Shown piece after piece: positions 25,919 through 36,340 of a stretch of 64,000 nt of DNA. This stretch comes from Brachybacterium faecium DSM 4810. GTDB lineage: Bacteria; Actinomycetota; Actinomycetes; Actinomycetales; Dermabacteraceae. The notes under the pieces are model-generated. The model did not search any database. It was given only the letters and a program-made list of their open reading frames with translations, and was not told where the DNA came from. The stretch's first letter is position 1. Each line of letters opens with the position of its first letter. The DNA lies in contig CP001643.1 in NCBI GenBank assembly GCA_000023405.1, forward strand, positions 2,604,001 to 2,668,000. The letters run 5' to 3'. The position numbers were made by a program, and so were the translations under genes.

Positions 25919-26590
25919 GTGAATGCGACGACGCAAGCCCCCGTGGACGGCCGCTCTGCCCGCTGGGCCCGACACCGCGAGGAGAGACGTGCCGAGCTGC
26001 TGGACGTGGCGCGGCACCTCATCCATGAGCGCGGCCCGGACGTGACGATGGAGGACATCGCCGCGGCCTCCGGCACGTCCAAATCCATCGTCTACCGGTA
26101 CTTCGACGACAAGTCCCATCTGCAGCGCGCACTGGGACGCAGCATCCTGTCCACGATGCACCGCAAGCTCCTCGAGGAGATGCACGCCCTCGAGGCCCGC
26201 GTGGGCCGGGAGCCCGACGCCGACGAGCGCATCCACGCGATGATCCGCGCCTACGTCGAGACGGCGCAGCGCTCCCCCGGCGTGTACCGCTTCGTCACCC
26301 GTCCCAGCGACGGGCTGAACCACTTCCTGGCCGCGGTCTCACGCCTGGTGGCGACCTTCCTGCCCGACGGCACCCCGGCCCCGCAGGTCTGGGCCCACGG
26401 CGCCGTGGGCTTCGTCGAACGCGCGGTGGACACCTGGATGACCGCGCACGAGACCGCCGCCGACGACGCCGCGGCCGACGAGACCGCAGCCGACGAGACC
26501 GTCGCGGACGACACCCCTGCAGCACCTCTCACCTCCGATCAGCTCGTGACCCACCTGGTCACCTGGCTCATGAAGGGACTTCACTCATGA
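25919..26590 (+). CDS. TetR-family transcriptional regulator of the fatty-acid locus
   Basis: A 223-aa repressor. Residues ~18-64 form the TetR helix-turn-helix (RRAELLDVARHLIHERG, VTMEDIAAASGTSKSIVYRYFDDKSHL). The ligand domain follows to ~180. Then comes a low-complexity acidic stretch (AADDAAADETAADETVADD, encoded by degenerate GCCGACGAGACC-type repeats) before the last helix. Start GTG 25919 is chosen from the leaderless -10 spacing; the longer frame from 25691 is not supported. The stop overlaps the acyl-CoA oxidase start by 4 nt (ATGA), so the two are coupled. Confidence 0.92.
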   Translation: MNATTQAPVDGRSARWARHREERRAELLDVARHLIHERGPDVTMEDIAAASGTSKSIVYRYFDDKSHLQRALGRSILSTMHRKLLEEMHALEARVGREPDADERIHAMIRAYVETAQRSPGVYRFVTRPSDGLNHFLAAVSRLVATFLPDGTPAPQVWAHGAVGFVERAVDTWMTAHETAADDAAADETAADETVADDTPAAPLTSDQLVTHLVTWLMKGLHS

Positions 26591-28728
26591 CCACCGATTC
26601 CCGCACCGCCGCGGCCTCCCGGACCACCGAGAGCGGCACCACCGCCGATCCCACCGGCCCGATCCCGCTCCCGCCGGGCGGCAGCCCCCGGCTCGACGTC
26701 GAGCAGGTCTCCGAGGCGCTGCTCGGTCAGTGGGCCGAGGCGCGCCGCACCGCCCGAGAGCGCGCGGCGCGTCCCGAGCTGCACCGCCCGCTGGACGCCA
26801 CCGTCGCCGAGCACCGCGACCGGGTCTTCGGCCAGCTGCAGCTGCTCGCCGAGGAGGACGTCTCCCGCCCGATGCTCCCCGAGCACCTCGGCGGCCCCAA
26901 CGACAACGGCGCCAACGTCGCCGCCTTCGAGGAGCTCGTGGTCGCCGACCCGTCGCTGCAGATCAAGGCCGGCGTGCAGTGGGGTCTGTACACCTCGGCG
27001 ATCGTCCAGCTGGGCAACGAGGAGCAGCAGCAGGCCTGGGTGCCGGGCGCCATGGACCTCACCACCCCCGGCGCCTTCGCGATGACCGAGATCGGCCACG
27101 GCTCCGACGTGCAGTCGCTGGCCACCACGGCCACCTACGACCCCTCCGGCGGAGAGGACGGCGAGTGGGTGATCCACACGCCCTTCCGGGCCGCGTGGAA
27201 GGACTTCCTGGGCAACGCGGCGATCCACGCGAAAGCGGCGACCGTCTTCGCTCGCCTCATCACGAAGGGCGTGGACCACGGCGTGCACTGCTTCTACGTG
27301 CCGGTGCGCGACGCCGAGGGCGAGCTGCTGCCGGGCGTCTCGAGCGAGGACGACGGACCCAAGGGCGGGCTGAACGGCATCGACAACGGCCGCCTGGCCT
27401 TCGATCACGTGCGCATCCCGCGCACGAACCTGCTGGGCCGCTACGGCGACGTGGCCGCCGACGGCACCTACACGTCCCCCATCGAGTCGCCCGGGCGCCG
27501 GTTCTTCACGATGCTCGGCACGCTCGTGCAGGGGCGGGTCTCCCTGGACGGCTCCGCGATCCGCGCCAGCCAGCTCGCGCTGCACATCGCAATCACCTAT
27601 GCGACGCAGCGCCGCCAGTTCACCGCCGCCGATCCCACGCAGGAGACGGTGCTCATGGACTACCAGGCGCACCTGCACCGACTGCTGCCGAAGCTGGCCG
27701 CCACCTACGCCGGCGCCTTCGCCCACGAGCAGCTGCTGCAGGCCTTCGACGACGTCTTCTCCGGCCGGGCGGAGGACCCCGAATCCCGCGAGGACCTCGA
27801 GACCCTCGCCGCGACGCTCAAGCCCACCTCGACGTGGCTCGCGCTGGACACGATCCAGGAGTGCCGCGAGGCCTGCGGCGGCTCCGGCTTCATGGCGGAG
27901 AACCAGCTGGTGGGTCTGCACCAGGACCTCGACGTGTACGCGACGTTCGAGGGGGACAACACCATCCTGCTGCAGCTGGTCGCCAAGCGCCTGCTCTCCG
28001 ACTACACCTCCGAGCTCAAGAACGTCGACCGCGCCGGGATCGGCCGGTTCATCGCCCAGCGCGCCGAGGTGCTCGCCAAGCGCCACACGCCCTGGGCCCG
28101 GCTGGGCCAGAACGTCGCCGACCGCGGCAACGCCCGCCGCGCCTTCGACTCGATGCGGCAGGCCGAGTTCCAGGAGGAGATGCTCGCCGACCGTGCCCGG
28201 GTCAAGGTCGAGGAGGTCGCCCTCGCGCTGCGGGGCGCGGCGAAGATGAGCCCGGCCGACGCGGCCGCCGAGGTCAACAAGCACCAGGTGGAGATGCTCG
28301 ACGCCGCCCGGGCCCACGCGGATCTGGTGCGCTGGCGCGCCTTCACCACCGGGATCGAGGCGCTCGAGGATGAGGGGTCGCGCGCCGTGCTCACGGACGT
28401 GCGGGACCTGTTCGGGCTCACCGCGATCAACGACGACCTGGCCTGGTTCCTGCTCAGCGGCATGATCTCCGCCCAGCGCGGCCGCCAGATCGAGGGCGAC
28501 CTGCGCCGTCTGCTGTGGCGGCTGCGCCCGCACGTGCTGGACCTGGTCGCGGCGTTCGACGTGCGGCCCGGGCACGTGCGCGCCCCGATCGCCCTGGGCG
28601 GCGAGCAGGAGCGCCAGGACGAGGCCGCCGCGCACTTCCGCGCCCAGCGCGCCAGCAACGACGCACCGGTGAGCGAGAAGGCGCTGCGGGACCGCGCGAA
28701 GAAGGCCGCCCGGGCCCGCACCCGCTGA
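26587..28728 (+). CDS. Acyl-CoA oxidase/dehydrogenase family flavoprotein
   Basis: A 713-aa FAD enzyme of beta-oxidation type. Its length and C-terminal domain resemble acyl-CoA oxidases (ACOX) more than ordinary ~390-aa dehydrogenases. Visible signatures are [50 protein letters not shown] and [14 protein letters not shown] near residue 455, whose Glu is the expected catalytic base. The first ~45 residues are Thr/Ser-rich and non-conserved. Whether it passes electrons to O2 or to ETF cannot be decided from sequence. It is coupled to tetR; the position matches fadE5 in the mycobacterial locus. Confidence 0.88.
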   Translation: MTTDSRTAAASRTTESGTTADPTGPIPLPPGGSPRLDVEQVSEALLGQWAEARRTARERAARPELHRPLDATVAEHRDRVFGQLQLLAEEDVSRPMLPEHLGGPNDNGANVAAFEELVVADPSLQIKAGVQWGLYTSAIVQLGNEEQQQAWVPGAMDLTTPGAFAMTEIGHGSDVQSLATTATYDPSGGEDGEWVIHTPFRAAWKDFLGNAAIHAKAATVFARLITKGVDHGVHCFYVPVRDAEGELLPGVSSEDDGPKGGLNGIDNGRLAFDHVRIPRTNLLGRYGDVAADGTYTSPIESPGRRFFTMLGTLVQGRVSLDGSAIRASQLALHIAITYATQRRQFTAADPTQETVLMDYQAHLHRLLPKLAATYAGAFAHEQLLQAFDDVFSGRAEDPESREDLETLAATLKPTSTWLALDTIQECREACGGSGFMAENQLVGLHQDLDVYATFEGDNTILLQLVAKRLLSDYTSELKNVDRAGIGRFIAQRAEVLAKRHTPWARLGQNVADRGNARRAFDSMRQAEFQEEMLADRARVKVEEVALALRGAAKMSPADAAAEVNKHQVEMLDAARAHADLVRWRAFTTGIEALEDEGSRAVLTDVRDLFGLTAINDDLAWFLLSGMISAQRGRQIEGDLRRLLWRLRPHVLDLVAAFDVRPGHVRAPIALGGEQERQDEAAAHFRAQRASNDAPVSEKALRDRAKKAARARTR

Positions 28729-28754
28729 GCGGTCGGGGCGGGCGGGGCCGGGTG

Positions 28755-28787
28755 CGCGGCCGACGGGGCACTCCCCCGTCGGCCGCG
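28755..28787 (+). terminator. Terminator after tetR-acyl-CoA oxidase
   Basis: Perfect 14-bp arms (CGCGGCCGACGGGG with its complement) enclose a 5-nt loop, 27 nt after the stop. Confidence 0.75.
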
Positions 28788-28863
28788 TCCGTCGCACCGT
28801 GCTGCGCGGTGCCGCCTTGGTCTCAGCAGACGCCCGCAGCCGCCCCCTCGGCCACTGCGCTCG

Positions 28864-28869
28864 TAGACT
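28864..28869 (+). promoter_or_regulatory. -10 box for leaderless purL
   Basis: TAGACT ends 7 nt before an in-frame GTG at 28877. No SD precedes any of the candidate starts (28877, 28919, 28922), which supports a leaderless transcript. Confidence 0.55.
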
Positions 28870-28876
28870 GGGCCCA

Positions 28877-31270
28877 GTGCGTCGGGCCCCGTCGGCCCCG
28901 CCGTTCCCCCCAGCCCTCGTGATGAACGGACCCGAACCCGCGATGACCGCTGAGAACGTCTCCTCCTCCCCCCATGGCCGCTCGGCGGACGTCGACACCG
29001 TCGAGCATGCCGCCATCTCCCCCGAGCAGGCCCAGCCCTACGCCGACCTCGGGCTGAAGGAGGACGAGTACGCGCACATCCGCGAGCTGCTGGGGCGCCG
29101 CCCCACCAACGCGGAGCTCGCCATGTACTCGGTGATGTGGTCCGAGCACTGCTCCTACAAGTCCTCCAAGAAGCACCTGCGCACCTTCGGGAAGCACACC
29201 ACCGACGCGATGCGCGAGAAGCTCCTGGTGGGCATTGGCGAGGATGCCGGCGTCGTCGACATCGGCGACGGCTGGGCGGTGACCTTCAAGGTCGAGTCGC
29301 ACAACCATCCCTCCTACGTCGAGCCGTACCAGGGCGCCGCGACCGGCGTCGGCGGCATCGTGCGCGACATCATCTCGATGGGCGCCCGCCCCGTCGCCGT
29401 CATGGACCAGCTGCGCTTCGGCGCGATCGACCACCCCGACACCGCTCGCGTGGTCCACGGCGTGGTCTCCGGCGTGGGCGGCTACGGCAACTCCCTCGGC
29501 CTGCCGAACATCGGCGGGGAGACCGTGTTCGACGCCTCGTACCAGAGGAACCCCCTGGTGAACGCGCTCGCCGTGGGTATGATGCGCCACGAGGACATCC
29601 GTCTCGGCGCCGCGACCGGCGCCGGCAACAAGGTGGTGCTCTTCGGCGCCCGCACCGGCGGCGACGGCATCGGCGGCGCCTCGATCCTCGCCTCGGAGAC
29701 CTTCGAGGAGGACGGCCCCGTCAAGCGCCCCAGCGTCCAGGTGGGCGACCCCTTCATGGAGAAGGTGCTCATCGAGTGCTGCCTCGAGCTGTACGCGGCC
29801 GGCACCGTGGCGGCGATCCAGGACCTCGGCGCGGCCGGCATCTCCTGCGCGACCAGCGAGCTCGCCGCCAACGGCGGCTCCGGCATGCACATCCACCTCG
29901 AGGAGGTGCTGCTGCGCGATCCCAGCCTCAACGCCGGTGAGATCCTCATGAGCGAGTCCCAGGAGCGCATGATGGCGGTGGTGAGCCCCGAGAAGCTCGC
30001 CGAGTTCCAGGCCATCGCCGCGAAGTGGGACGTCGAGGCCGCCGTGATCGGCGAGGTCACCGGCAACGGCCGGCTCACCATCGACCACCACGGGCACCGC
30101 ATCGTGGACGTCGACCCGGCCACCGTCGCCATCGACTCCCCCGTCTACGACCGCCCCTACGCCCGGCCCGACTGGCAGGACGCCCTGCAGGCGGACACCG
30201 CCGAGGTGCTGGCCCGCCACGAGAGCGCCGAGGAGCTCGCGGCCACGCTGCGCACCCTCATCGCCTCCCCCAACCTCGCCTCGAAGGGCTGGATCACCGA
30301 CCAGTACGACCGGTACGTCGGCGGGAACACCGCCCTCGCGATGCCCGACGACGCCGGTGTGCTGCGGATCGACGAGACCACCGGGCGCGGCGTGGCCATC
30401 TCGACCGACGCGAACGGCCGCTACACGAAGCTCGACCCGCGCGCCGGCGCACAGCTGGCCCTGTCCGAGGCGTACCGCAACGTCGCCACCGCCGGTGCGG
30501 TGCCGCTGGCGATCACCGACTGCCTGAACTTCGGCTCGCCCGAGGATCCGGGCCCGATGTGGCAGCTGGTCGAGGCGATCGGCGGGCTGGCCGAGGCCTG
30601 CGAGACCCTCGAGGTGCCGGTCACCGGCGGCAACGTGTCGCTGTACAACTCCACCGGCGAGCCGGGCCTGATCGACTCCGCGATCCACCCCACCCCGGTG
30701 GTCGGTGTGCTCGGCGTGTTCGAGGACGTCGCCCGCCGCGTGCCCTCCGGCTGGCAGGGCGAGGACCAGTCCGTGCTGCTGCTGGGCACCACGCGCGAGG
30801 AGCTCTCGGGCTCGGCCTGGGCGGACGTGGTCCACCAGCACCTCGGCGGCATGCCCCCGCAGGTCGACCTCGAGGCGGAGCGGTCCCTCGCCCAGGTGCT
30901 CATCGGCTCCGCCGAGGCGGGCCTCGCGACCGCCGCGCACGATCTCTCCGAGGGCGGGCTCGCCCAGGCGCTGGTCGAGGCCGTGACCCGCTTCGGCACC
31001 GGTGCGCGCATCGAGCTCGCCGGCCTGCTCGAGCGGGACGGCGTGGACCTCACCACCGCGCTGTTCTCCGAGTCGCAGGCCCGCGCCGTGGTCGCTGTGC
31101 CGGCCGAGCGCGAGGAGCAGCTGACGGCGCTCGCCGCCGAGCACGGCGTGCCGGTGCTCCGTCTCGGCACCACGGGCGGCGACGCCCTCGCCCTCGAGGG
31201 CGTGGGCGACTTCTCCGTGGCCGAGCTGCGGGATCTGCGCGAGGGCACCCTGCCGCGCTACTTCGGCTGA
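28877..31270 (+). CDS. purL: Phosphoribosylformylglycinamidine synthase subunit PurL
   Basis: Catalytic subunit of FGAM synthase, working with PurQ and PurS. Strong marks include [71 protein letters not shown] and the second-half [10 protein letters not shown]. From GTG 28877 the protein has 797 aa; from ATG 28943 it has 775 aa and begins at the conserved region. The leaderless promoter spacing favours 28877, adding a non-conserved Pro/Ala-rich N terminus. It is a single gene with its own terminator, distant from purSQ. Confidence 0.97.
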   Translation: MRRAPSAPPFPPALVMNGPEPAMTAENVSSSPHGRSADVDTVEHAAISPEQAQPYADLGLKEDEYAHIRELLGRRPTNAELAMYSVMWSEHCSYKSSKKHLRTFGKHTTDAMREKLLVGIGEDAGVVDIGDGWAVTFKVESHNHPSYVEPYQGAATGVGGIVRDIISMGARPVAVMDQLRFGAIDHPDTARVVHGVVSGVGGYGNSLGLPNIGGETVFDASYQRNPLVNALAVGMMRHEDIRLGAATGAGNKVVLFGARTGGDGIGGASILASETFEEDGPVKRPSVQVGDPFMEKVLIECCLELYAAGTVAAIQDLGAAGISCATSELAANGGSGMHIHLEEVLLRDPSLNAGEILMSESQERMMAVVSPEKLAEFQAIAAKWDVEAAVIGEVTGNGRLTIDHHGHRIVDVDPATVAIDSPVYDRPYARPDWQDALQADTAEVLARHESAEELAATLRTLIASPNLASKGWITDQYDRYVGGNTALAMPDDAGVLRIDETTGRGVAISTDANGRYTKLDPRAGAQLALSEAYRNVATAGAVPLAITDCLNFGSPEDPGPMWQLVEAIGGLAEACETLEVPVTGGNVSLYNSTGEPGLIDSAIHPTPVVGVLGVFEDVARRVPSGWQGEDQSVLLLGTTREELSGSAWADVVHQHLGGMPPQVDLEAERSLAQVLIGSAEAGLATAAHDLSEGGLAQALVEAVTRFGTGARIELAGLLERDGVDLTTALFSESQARAVVAVPAEREEQLTALAAEHGVPVLRLGTTGGDALALEGVGDFSVAELRDLREGTLPRYFG

Positions 31271-31279
31271 CGCCGTCCT

Positions 31280-31327
31280 GACGACGGGCCGGATGGCGGG
31301 CGCGAGCTCGCCCTCCGGCCCGTCGTC
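31280..31327 (+). terminator. Terminator of purL
   Basis: Perfect 14-bp arms GACGACGGGCCGGA and TCCGGCCCGTCGTC enclose a 20-nt loop that can form its own small stem. Confidence 0.8.
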
Positions 31328-31355
31328 ATGCCCGCTCCGGCTCCGTTCCCGCGCA

Positions 31356-31405
31356 ACGCCGAGGGCGGGCCACCGGGATCTCTCCCGATGACCCGCCCTC
31401 GGCGT
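31356..31405 (-). terminator. Terminator of the rpoA-rplQ operon
   Basis: Perfect 14-bp arms (31356-31369 with 31392-31405, core CCGAGGGCGGG) lie 27 nt after the rplQ stop, convergent with the purL terminator. Confidence 0.8.
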
Positions 31406-31431
31406 GCTGCTGCTCGTTCAGAGCAGGATGC

Positions 31432-31926
31432 TCACTTCTCGTCGGCCGCGCTCTCGTCGGCAGCGCCCTCGGAGCTCTCGGCGGCCGCGGCCGGCGCGGA
31501 GTCCTCGGCCTTGGCAGCGCCCTTCGCAGCGCCCTCGGCCTCCTTCACCACGGCCTGCTTCGGGGAGTACTCCTCGGTGACCAGCTCGATGACGGCCATC
31601 GGGGCGTTGTCGCCCTTGCGGGGACCGATCTTGGTGATCCGGGTGTAGCCGCCGGGACGCTCGGAGAAGGTCGGCGCGATCTCCTCGAAGAGCGAGTAGA
31701 CGACGCCCTTGTCGCGGATGGTCTGCATCACGCGGCGGCGCGAGGCGAGATCGCCGTTCTTCGCCTGGGTGATGAGACGCTCCGCGTGGGGGCGCAGGCG
31801 CTTGGCCTTGGTCTCGGTGGTGGTGATCGCCTTGTGGCGGAACAGCTCGGTGGCGAGGTTCGCGAGGATCATCCGCTCATGCGCGGGGGATCCGCCGAGG
31901 CGCGCGCCCTTGGTGGGTGCAGGCAT
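31432..31926 (-). CDS. rplQ: 50S ribosomal protein L17
   Basis: Large-subunit protein L17 with the usual core ([21 protein letters not shown]) to about residue 120. The 164-aa product ends in a long Ala/Glu/Ser-rich tail ([20 protein letters not shown]) that is probably disordered. It follows rpoA by 28 nt with an AAGGAGAA SD and ends the alpha operon. Confidence 0.97.
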   Translation of the reverse strand: MPAPTKGARLGGSPAHERMILANLATELFRHKAITTTETKAKRLRPHAERLITQAKNGDLASRRRVMQTIRDKGVVYSLFEEIAPTFSERPGGYTRITKIGPRKGDNAPMAVIELVTEEYSPKQAVVKEAEGAAKGAAKAEDSAPAAAAESSEGAADESAADEK

Positions 31927-31954
31927 GGTCGTTCTCCTTGGTGAAAGATGAAGG

Positions 31955-32950
31955 TCAGTACTGGTCGCCGAAGTCGTCGGAGTAGGAGTCCAGGGCCGAC
32001 GGATCGAAGCCGGCCGGGGAGTCCTTCAGCGACAGTCCGAGGTCGGCGAGCTTCGCCTTGACCTCATCGATGGACTTCTGGCCGAAGTTGCGGATGTCGA
32101 GCAGATCCGCCTCGGAGCGAGCGGTGAGCTCGCCGACGGTGTGGACACCCTCGCGCATCAGGCAGTTGTACGACCGCACCGTGAGGTTGAGGTCGTTGAT
32201 CGGCAGCGCCAGATCGGCGGCCAGCGCCTGATCCGTGGGCGAGGGGCCGATCTCGATGCCCTCCGCCTCCTGGTTCAGCTCATGCGCCAGACCGAACAGC
32301 TCGACCAGGGTCTTGCCGGCAGAGGCCACCGCGTCGCGCGGGGAGATCGCCGGCTTGGTCTCGACGTCCACGATCAGCTTGTCGAAGTCGGTCCGCTGCT
32401 CGACACGGGTCGCCTCGACCTTGTAGGTCACCTTCAGCACGGGCGAGTAGATCGAGTCGACCGGGACCCGGCCGATCTCGCCGTCCACGCCCTTGTTCTG
32501 CGCGGCGGAGACGTAGCCGCGACCGCGCTCGACGATCAGCTCGATCTCCAGGCGGCCCTTCTCGTTCAGGGTCGCGATGTGCAGATCGGGGTTGTGGATC
32601 TCCACACCGGCGGGCGGGGTGATGTCGGCAGCGGTGACGCGACCGGCCTCCTCGCGGCGGAGGTACATCACGACCGGCTCATCGTTCTCCGAGGAGACGA
32701 CGAGGTTCTTGATGTTGAGGATGACCTCGGTGATGTCCTCCTTGACGCCGGGGACGGTGCTGAACTCGTGCAGCACGCCGTCGATGCGGATCGAGGTGAC
32801 CGCGGCGCCGGGGATGGAGGACAGCAGCGTACGACGCAGGGAGTTGCCGAGGGTGTAGCCGAAGCCCGGCTCGAGCGGCTCGATGACGAACCGGGAGCGG
32901 TTCTCCGACACGACCTCTTCGGTCAGCGTGGGGCGCTGTGCAATGAGCAC
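31955..32950 (-). CDS. rpoA: DNA-directed RNA polymerase subunit alpha
   Basis: The alpha subunit nucleates RNA polymerase assembly. The N-terminal domain is recognised by [20 protein letters not shown] (near residues 27-46) and the C-terminal domain by [20 protein letters not shown]...[16 protein letters not shown], which contacts UP elements and activators. Length (331 aa) is normal. It starts at GTG 32950 with a GGAAAGGA SD, after a 156-nt gap from rpsK that contains a stable hairpin. Confidence 0.98.
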   Translation of the reverse strand: MLIAQRPTLTEEVVSENRSRFVIEPLEPGFGYTLGNSLRRTLLSSIPGAAVTSIRIDGVLHEFSTVPGVKEDITEVILNIKNLVVSSENDEPVVMYLRREEAGRVTAADITPPAGVEIHNPDLHIATLNEKGRLEIELIVERGRGYVSAAQNKGVDGEIGRVPVDSIYSPVLKVTYKVEATRVEQRTDFDKLIVDVETKPAISPRDAVASAGKTLVELFGLAHELNQEAEGIEIGPSPTDQALAADLALPINDLNLTVRSYNCLMREGVHTVGELTARSEADLLDIRNFGQKSIDEVKAKLADLGLSLKDSPAGFDPSALDSYSDDFGDQY

Positions 32951-33063
32951 TGTGGATCCTTTCCGCGAGCGTCCGCCATATGACGCTCAGAAGGGGGCGG
33001 TGGGCCTAGAAGGTGAGTGGTGTCCAGGGTGCGGGGCGCGACGGGGCCGCGCACGGCACGGGA

Positions 33064-33100
33064 CGGCCGGGGCGGAGCGCAGAAGACTCCACCCCGGCCG
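33064..33100 (-). promoter_or_regulatory. Intra-operon hairpin between rpsK and rpoA
   Basis: Arms 33064-33077 and 33087-33100 pair 13 of 14 (core CGGCCGGGG with CCCCGGCCG). It is placed 7 nt after the rpsK stop, so it could be a partial terminator or an mRNA 3'-end stabiliser that adjusts the rpoA level. Confidence 0.5.
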
Positions 33101-33106
33101 ACGAGC

Positions 33107-33511
33107 TCAGACGCGGCGGCGCTTGGCCGGGCGGGTGCCGTTGTGCGGCTGCGGGGTGACGTCCTGGATCGAGCCGACCTCGAGGCCGGTCGCGGTGAGC
33201 GAGCGGATCGCGGTCTCGCGGCCGGAGCCCGGCCCCTTGACGAAGACGTCGACCTTCTTCAGGCCGTGCTCCTGCGCCTGGCGCGCGGCGGCCTCGGCGG
33301 CCATCTGCGCGGCGTACGGGGTCGACTTGCGCGAGCCCTTGAAGCCGACCTGGCCGGCGGAGGCCCAGGAGATGACGGCGCCGGTCGGGTCCGTGATGGA
33401 CACGATCGTGTTGTTGAACGTGCTCTTGATGTGGGCCTGGCCGTTGACGATGTTCTTCTTGTCCTTGCGACGCGGCTTGCGCGCTGCGGCCTGACGGGTC
33501 TTGGTTGCCAT
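33107..33511 (-). CDS. rpsK: 30S ribosomal protein S11
   Basis: S11 lines the platform of the small subunit near the mRNA exit. The 134-aa product contains [18 protein letters not shown], the mark [19 protein letters not shown], and the C-terminal [20 protein letters not shown] precedes ATG 33511. It lies between rpsM (104-nt gap) and rpoA. Confidence 0.98.
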   Translation of the reverse strand: MATKTRQAAARKPRRKDKKNIVNGQAHIKSTFNNTIVSITDPTGAVISWASAGQVGFKGSRKSTPYAAQMAAEAAARQAQEHGLKKVDVFVKGPGSGRETAIRSLTATGLEVGSIQDVTPQPHNGTRPAKRRRV

Positions 33512-33615
33512 GCGGCAGAACTCCTCTGGTGGGTGTGGGGTGCGCCGGATCCCTCAGCGGCGCGAAGTGACTGCGGGTCCGAAGACGCCCGCGGTCCGAC
33601 GGCGGATGCCGTGGA

Positions 33616-33990
33616 TCAGCGGGTCTTCTTCTTGCCGGCGACCGTGCGCTTGGGGCCCTTGCGGGTGCGCGCGTTGGTCTTCGTGCGCTGGCCGTGGACG
33701 GGCAGGCCGCGGCGGTGGCGCAGCCCCTGGTAGCTGCCGATCTCGACCTTGCGGCGGATATCGGCGGCGACCTCACGGCGCAGGTCACCCTCGACCATGT
33801 AGTTCGCCTCGAGATGATCGCGGAGCTTGACGAAGTCCTCGTCGCTCACCTCGCGCACTCGCAGATCGCCGGAGACCCCGGTCGCGGCCAGGGTCTCGAG
33901 GGCGCGGGATCGACCCACGCCGAAGATGTACGTCAGGGCGACTTCGATGCGCTTCTCGCGCGGAAGGTCCACTCCCACCAGACGTGCCAT
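33616..33990 (-). CDS. rpsM: 30S ribosomal protein S13
   Basis: S13 of the subunit head forms bridges to the 50S subunit. The 124-aa product begins [22 protein letters not shown], has [26 protein letters not shown], and ends in a Lys/Arg tail (KKKTR) that approaches P-site tRNA. It follows rpmJ after a 212-nt gap and precedes rpsK. Confidence 0.98.
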   Translation of the reverse strand: MARLVGVDLPREKRIEVALTYIFGVGRSRALETLAATGVSGDLRVREVSDEDFVKLRDHLEANYMVEGDLRREVAADIRRKVEIGSYQGLRHRRGLPVHGQRTKTNARTRKGPKRTVAGKKKTR

Positions 33991-34202
33991 GTGCAGATTC
34001 TCCTACTGTCTCGGAGGCCTGAGCCGATCCCTCGCCCGGGTCTGTTCCCGGGGCGCCGCAGCCTCCGCGCTGCGGGTGGCCGGCTCGCGCCGGTGGGATC
34101 GTCTCTTCTCTTGTGGTGCCCGCAGGGCGGGCGGTGCCCCGAGGGGCGGTGCCGCCCGAGGGCGGCGGTCACGGCAGGGCCGGGACGGGCGGAATGCTCC
34201 GC
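33991..34202. other. rpmJ-rpsM spacer
   Basis: A long gap for this operon. It contains several overlapping GC hairpins on both strands (GCCCGCAGGGCGGGC-type near 34126-34165). No coding capacity was seen; it could hold an internal promoter or a partial terminator. Confidence 0.35.
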
Positions 34203-34316
34203 TCAGCCCTGGCGCTGCTTGTGACGGGGGTTCGAGCAGATCACCATGACTCGGGCGTGGCGACGAATCACCTTGCAGTTGTCACAGATCGGCTTGACGC
34301 TCGGCTTGACCTTCAT
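34203..34316 (-). CDS. rpmJ: 50S ribosomal protein L36 (zinc form)
   Basis: A 37-aa protein, [17 protein letters not shown]..., with the complete Cys-Cys-Cys-His zinc ribbon (CDNC, then CSNPRH). It is therefore the zinc-dependent form rather than a zinc-free paralogue. It lies 22 nt after infA and is followed by a 212-nt gap with GC-rich hairpins before rpsM. Confidence 0.97.
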   Translation of the reverse strand: MKVKPSVKPICDNCKVIRRHARVMVICSNPRHKQRQG

Positions 34317-34338
34317 AGCTTTCCTTCTCCCGGGACGA

Positions 34339-34560
34339 TCACTTGTAGCGGTACACGATGCGGCCCCGGTCGAGGTCGTAGGGGCTCAGCTCGACGACCA
34401 CACGGTCCTCGGGAAGGATGCGGATGTAGTGCTGGCGCATCTTCCCGGAGATGTGCGCGAGCACGATGTGCCCGTTGTCGAGCTCGACCCGGAAACGCGC
34501 GTTCGCGAGCGCCTCCGCGACTCGGCCCTCGACCTCGATCACGCCGTCCTTCTTCGCCAT
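34339..34560 (-). CDS. infA: Translation initiation factor IF-1
   Basis: A 73-aa OB-fold factor, [27 protein letters not shown]..., ending [11 protein letters not shown], which blocks the A site during initiation. I start at ATG 34560, the universal MAKKDG terminus. The GGGGAGG run lies unusually close to that ATG; the alternative ATG 34587 would add nine residues and cannot be excluded. It heads infA-rpmJ-rpsM-rpsK-rpoA-rplQ. Confidence 0.96.
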   Translation of the reverse strand: MAKKDGVIEVEGRVAEALANARFRVELDNGHIVLAHISGKMRQHYIRILPEDRVVVELSPYDLDRGRIVYRYK

Positions 34561-34889
34561 GCCTCCCCAATCTCTCGCCTCCGGCACTGCCGGGGCCGAG
34601 TTCCGCGTTCCTGACTTCTCAGGCTGTGCTCACCGACCGTCGGACGACGGTACGGTGGTCGACACGGGTTTGCCTCGGCGAATCGTCGGCCTCACGGTTC
34701 GACACGGCAGAGCCGGTCGAGACGTCGGCGCGACGGGACTGCACGACCTGCGATGCGGACGACGCGCGCGGAGCACACCCGATGGATCAGCCTACACGCG
34801 CCGCACCGATGAGGCGAGGCCCGGAGGCGATGACGCCGGTCACGTCACAGCGACCGCGGGGCGGCGGGATCGCGCCGGCGCCACCCGCG
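34561..34889. other. Intergenic region map-infA with infA-operon promoter
   Basis: A TAGGCT -10-like box lies at 34794-34789 on the minus strand (the same hexamer occurs upstream of tuf); no good -35 box was found. A small ACCGTC/GACGGT hairpin at 34636-34651 and GGTCGACACGG-like repeats (near 34668 and 34698) lie in the presumed leader of about 220 nt. Confidence 0.4.
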
Positions 34890-35738
34890 TCACGCGGCGT
34901 CGCCGGTGAGGGGATCCGGGGCGGCGGTGATGCCGCGCAGCGCCAGCTCGGCCGCTCCCCCGTCCCCCGCGGTGAGCACCAGCAGCCCTTGCGGCGTGAC
35001 CGCGACGGAGTGCTCGACGTGCGCGGCCCTCCCGCCGGCCGTGGCGCGGACGGTCCAGTCGTCGTCCTCGAGCTCCCAGCTCCCGGGGCCCTGGATGAGC
35101 ATCGGCTCGATCGCGAGGCACAGTCCCGGTCGCACCTTCGGCCCGCGGGATCGGGTGCGGTAGTTCATGACGTCCGGCGCCTGGTGCATCGCGGTGCCGA
35201 TGCCGTGGCCGCCGAAGCCCTCGAGGTGGGAGAGGGACTCCCCCGCCTCCTCGGCGACGTAGTCCTCGATCGCGGCGCCGATCTCCCCCACCCGCTGCGC
35301 GGAGGCGAGTGCGGCGATGCCGGCCCAGAGCGCGCCCTCGGTGACGCGCACGAGCTCCTCGTCGGCCGCCGAGCGCGCGGCGCCGACGATGTGGGTGCGC
35401 GCGGCGTCCGAGTGCCAGCCGTCGATGATCAGCCCGCCGTCGATCGAGACGATGTCCCCCTCCGCCAGCGGGCGGTCATCGGGGATGCCGTGCACCACGA
35501 CGTCGTTCACGCTGATGCAGAGCGTGGCCGGGTAGCCCTGGTAGCCCAGGAAGTTCGGGGTCGCGCCCTCGTCGCGGATCATGTCGTGCGCGAGGGTGTC
35601 CAGCTCATCGGTGGTGATGCCGGGCCGGATGTGCTCCGCGAGCATGTCGTGCACGCGGTGCAGCAGCTCGCCGCTGCGCCGCATCACGACGATCTGCTCG
35701 GGAGTCTTGAGCTCCACGCGCTCCGGCAGGATGCTCAT
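34890..35738 (-). CDS. map: Methionine aminopeptidase, type I
   Basis: Removes N-terminal methionine from new proteins. The 282-aa protein has the pita-bread metal ligands in order: D in SIDGGLIIDGWHSDAARTH, H in GHGIGTAMHQAP, E in LAIEPML, and a final E in AHVEHSVAV. Start ATG 35738 overlaps the adk stop (ATGA), so secY-adk-map are chained by 4-nt overlaps. The type-I core lacks the N-terminal zinc-finger extension of MetAP1c enzymes. Confidence 0.97.
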   Translation of the reverse strand: MSILPERVELKTPEQIVVMRRSGELLHRVHDMLAEHIRPGITTDELDTLAHDMIRDEGATPNFLGYQGYPATLCISVNDVVVHGIPDDRPLAEGDIVSIDGGLIIDGWHSDAARTHIVGAARSAADEELVRVTEGALWAGIAALASAQRVGEIGAAIEDYVAEEAGESLSHLEGFGGHGIGTAMHQAPDVMNYRTRSRGPKVRPGLCLAIEPMLIQGPGSWELEDDDWTVRATAGGRAAHVEHSVAVTPQGLLVLTAGDGGAAELALRGITAAPDPLTGDAA

Positions 35739-36340
35739 CGGCCGGCGAGGGCCTCGCGCAGCGCGGCGGTGACCTCGTCGATCGAGGCCATCCCGTCCAC
35801 GCGGCGCACCAGGCCGCGCTTCTCGTAGACGTCGATCAGCGGCGCGGTCTGGTCCGCGTAGACCTCGAGGCGGTGACGGATCGTCTCCTCGGTGTCGTCG
35901 CTGCGGCCCTGCTCGGCGCCGCGGGCGACGAGGCGGCCGATGACCTCCTCGGTCTCGACCACGAGCAGCAGGACCATGTCGAGGGAGGTGTCGGCCTCGG
36001 CGAGCATGCCGTCCAGCGCCTCGACCTGGTCGAGGGTGCGCGGGTAGCCGTCGAGGAGGAAGCCCTCCTGCGCGTCCGCCTCCGCCAGGCGCGAGCGGAT
36101 CATGTCGTTGGTGACGGAGTCGGGGACGTATTCGCCCTTGTCCATGTAGGACTTCGCGAGCACGCCCAGCTCGGTCTCGCCGGAGACGTTCGCGCGGAAG
36201 ATGTCGCCGGTGGAGATCGCGGGGATGCCCAGCTCCTCGGCGACGCGCACGGCCTGGGTGCCCTTGCCGGCGCCGGGCGGGCCGACGATCAGCAGGCGGC
36301 GGGCTGTGGCGGATGCGGCGTCGGTGGTCGGGTTGTTCAC
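35735..36340 (-). CDS. adk: Adenylate kinase (short-LID form)
   Basis: Interconverts ATP + AMP and 2 ADP. The 201-aa product has the P-loop GPPGAGKGT (residues ~20-28), the AMP-site ISTGDIFRANV and the signature GFLLDGYPRT. The LID is short (RGAEQGRSDDTEETIRHRL), lacking the zinc-binding Cys module. Starts at GTG 36340, overlapping the secY stop by 4 nt (GTGA); the preceding ~14 residues are variable. Confidence 0.97.
   Translation of the reverse strand: MNNPTTDAASATARRLLIVGPPGAGKGTQAVRVAEELGIPAISTGDIFRANVSGETELGVLAKSYMDKGEYVPDSVTNDMIRSRLAEADAQEGFLLDGYPRTLDQVEALDGMLAEADTSLDMVLLLVVETEEVIGRLVARGAEQGRSDDTEETIRHRLEVYADQTAPLIDVYEKRGLVRRVDGMASIDEVTAALREALAGR

Noticed and set aside
26581..29016. 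811-aa minus-strand frame opposite the acyl-CoA oxidase
   Set aside because: Antisense shadow; the plus strand encodes intact flavoenzyme motifs.
28823..31144. 773-aa minus-strand frame opposite purL
   Set aside because: Shadow of PurL, whose full set of motifs is on the plus strand.
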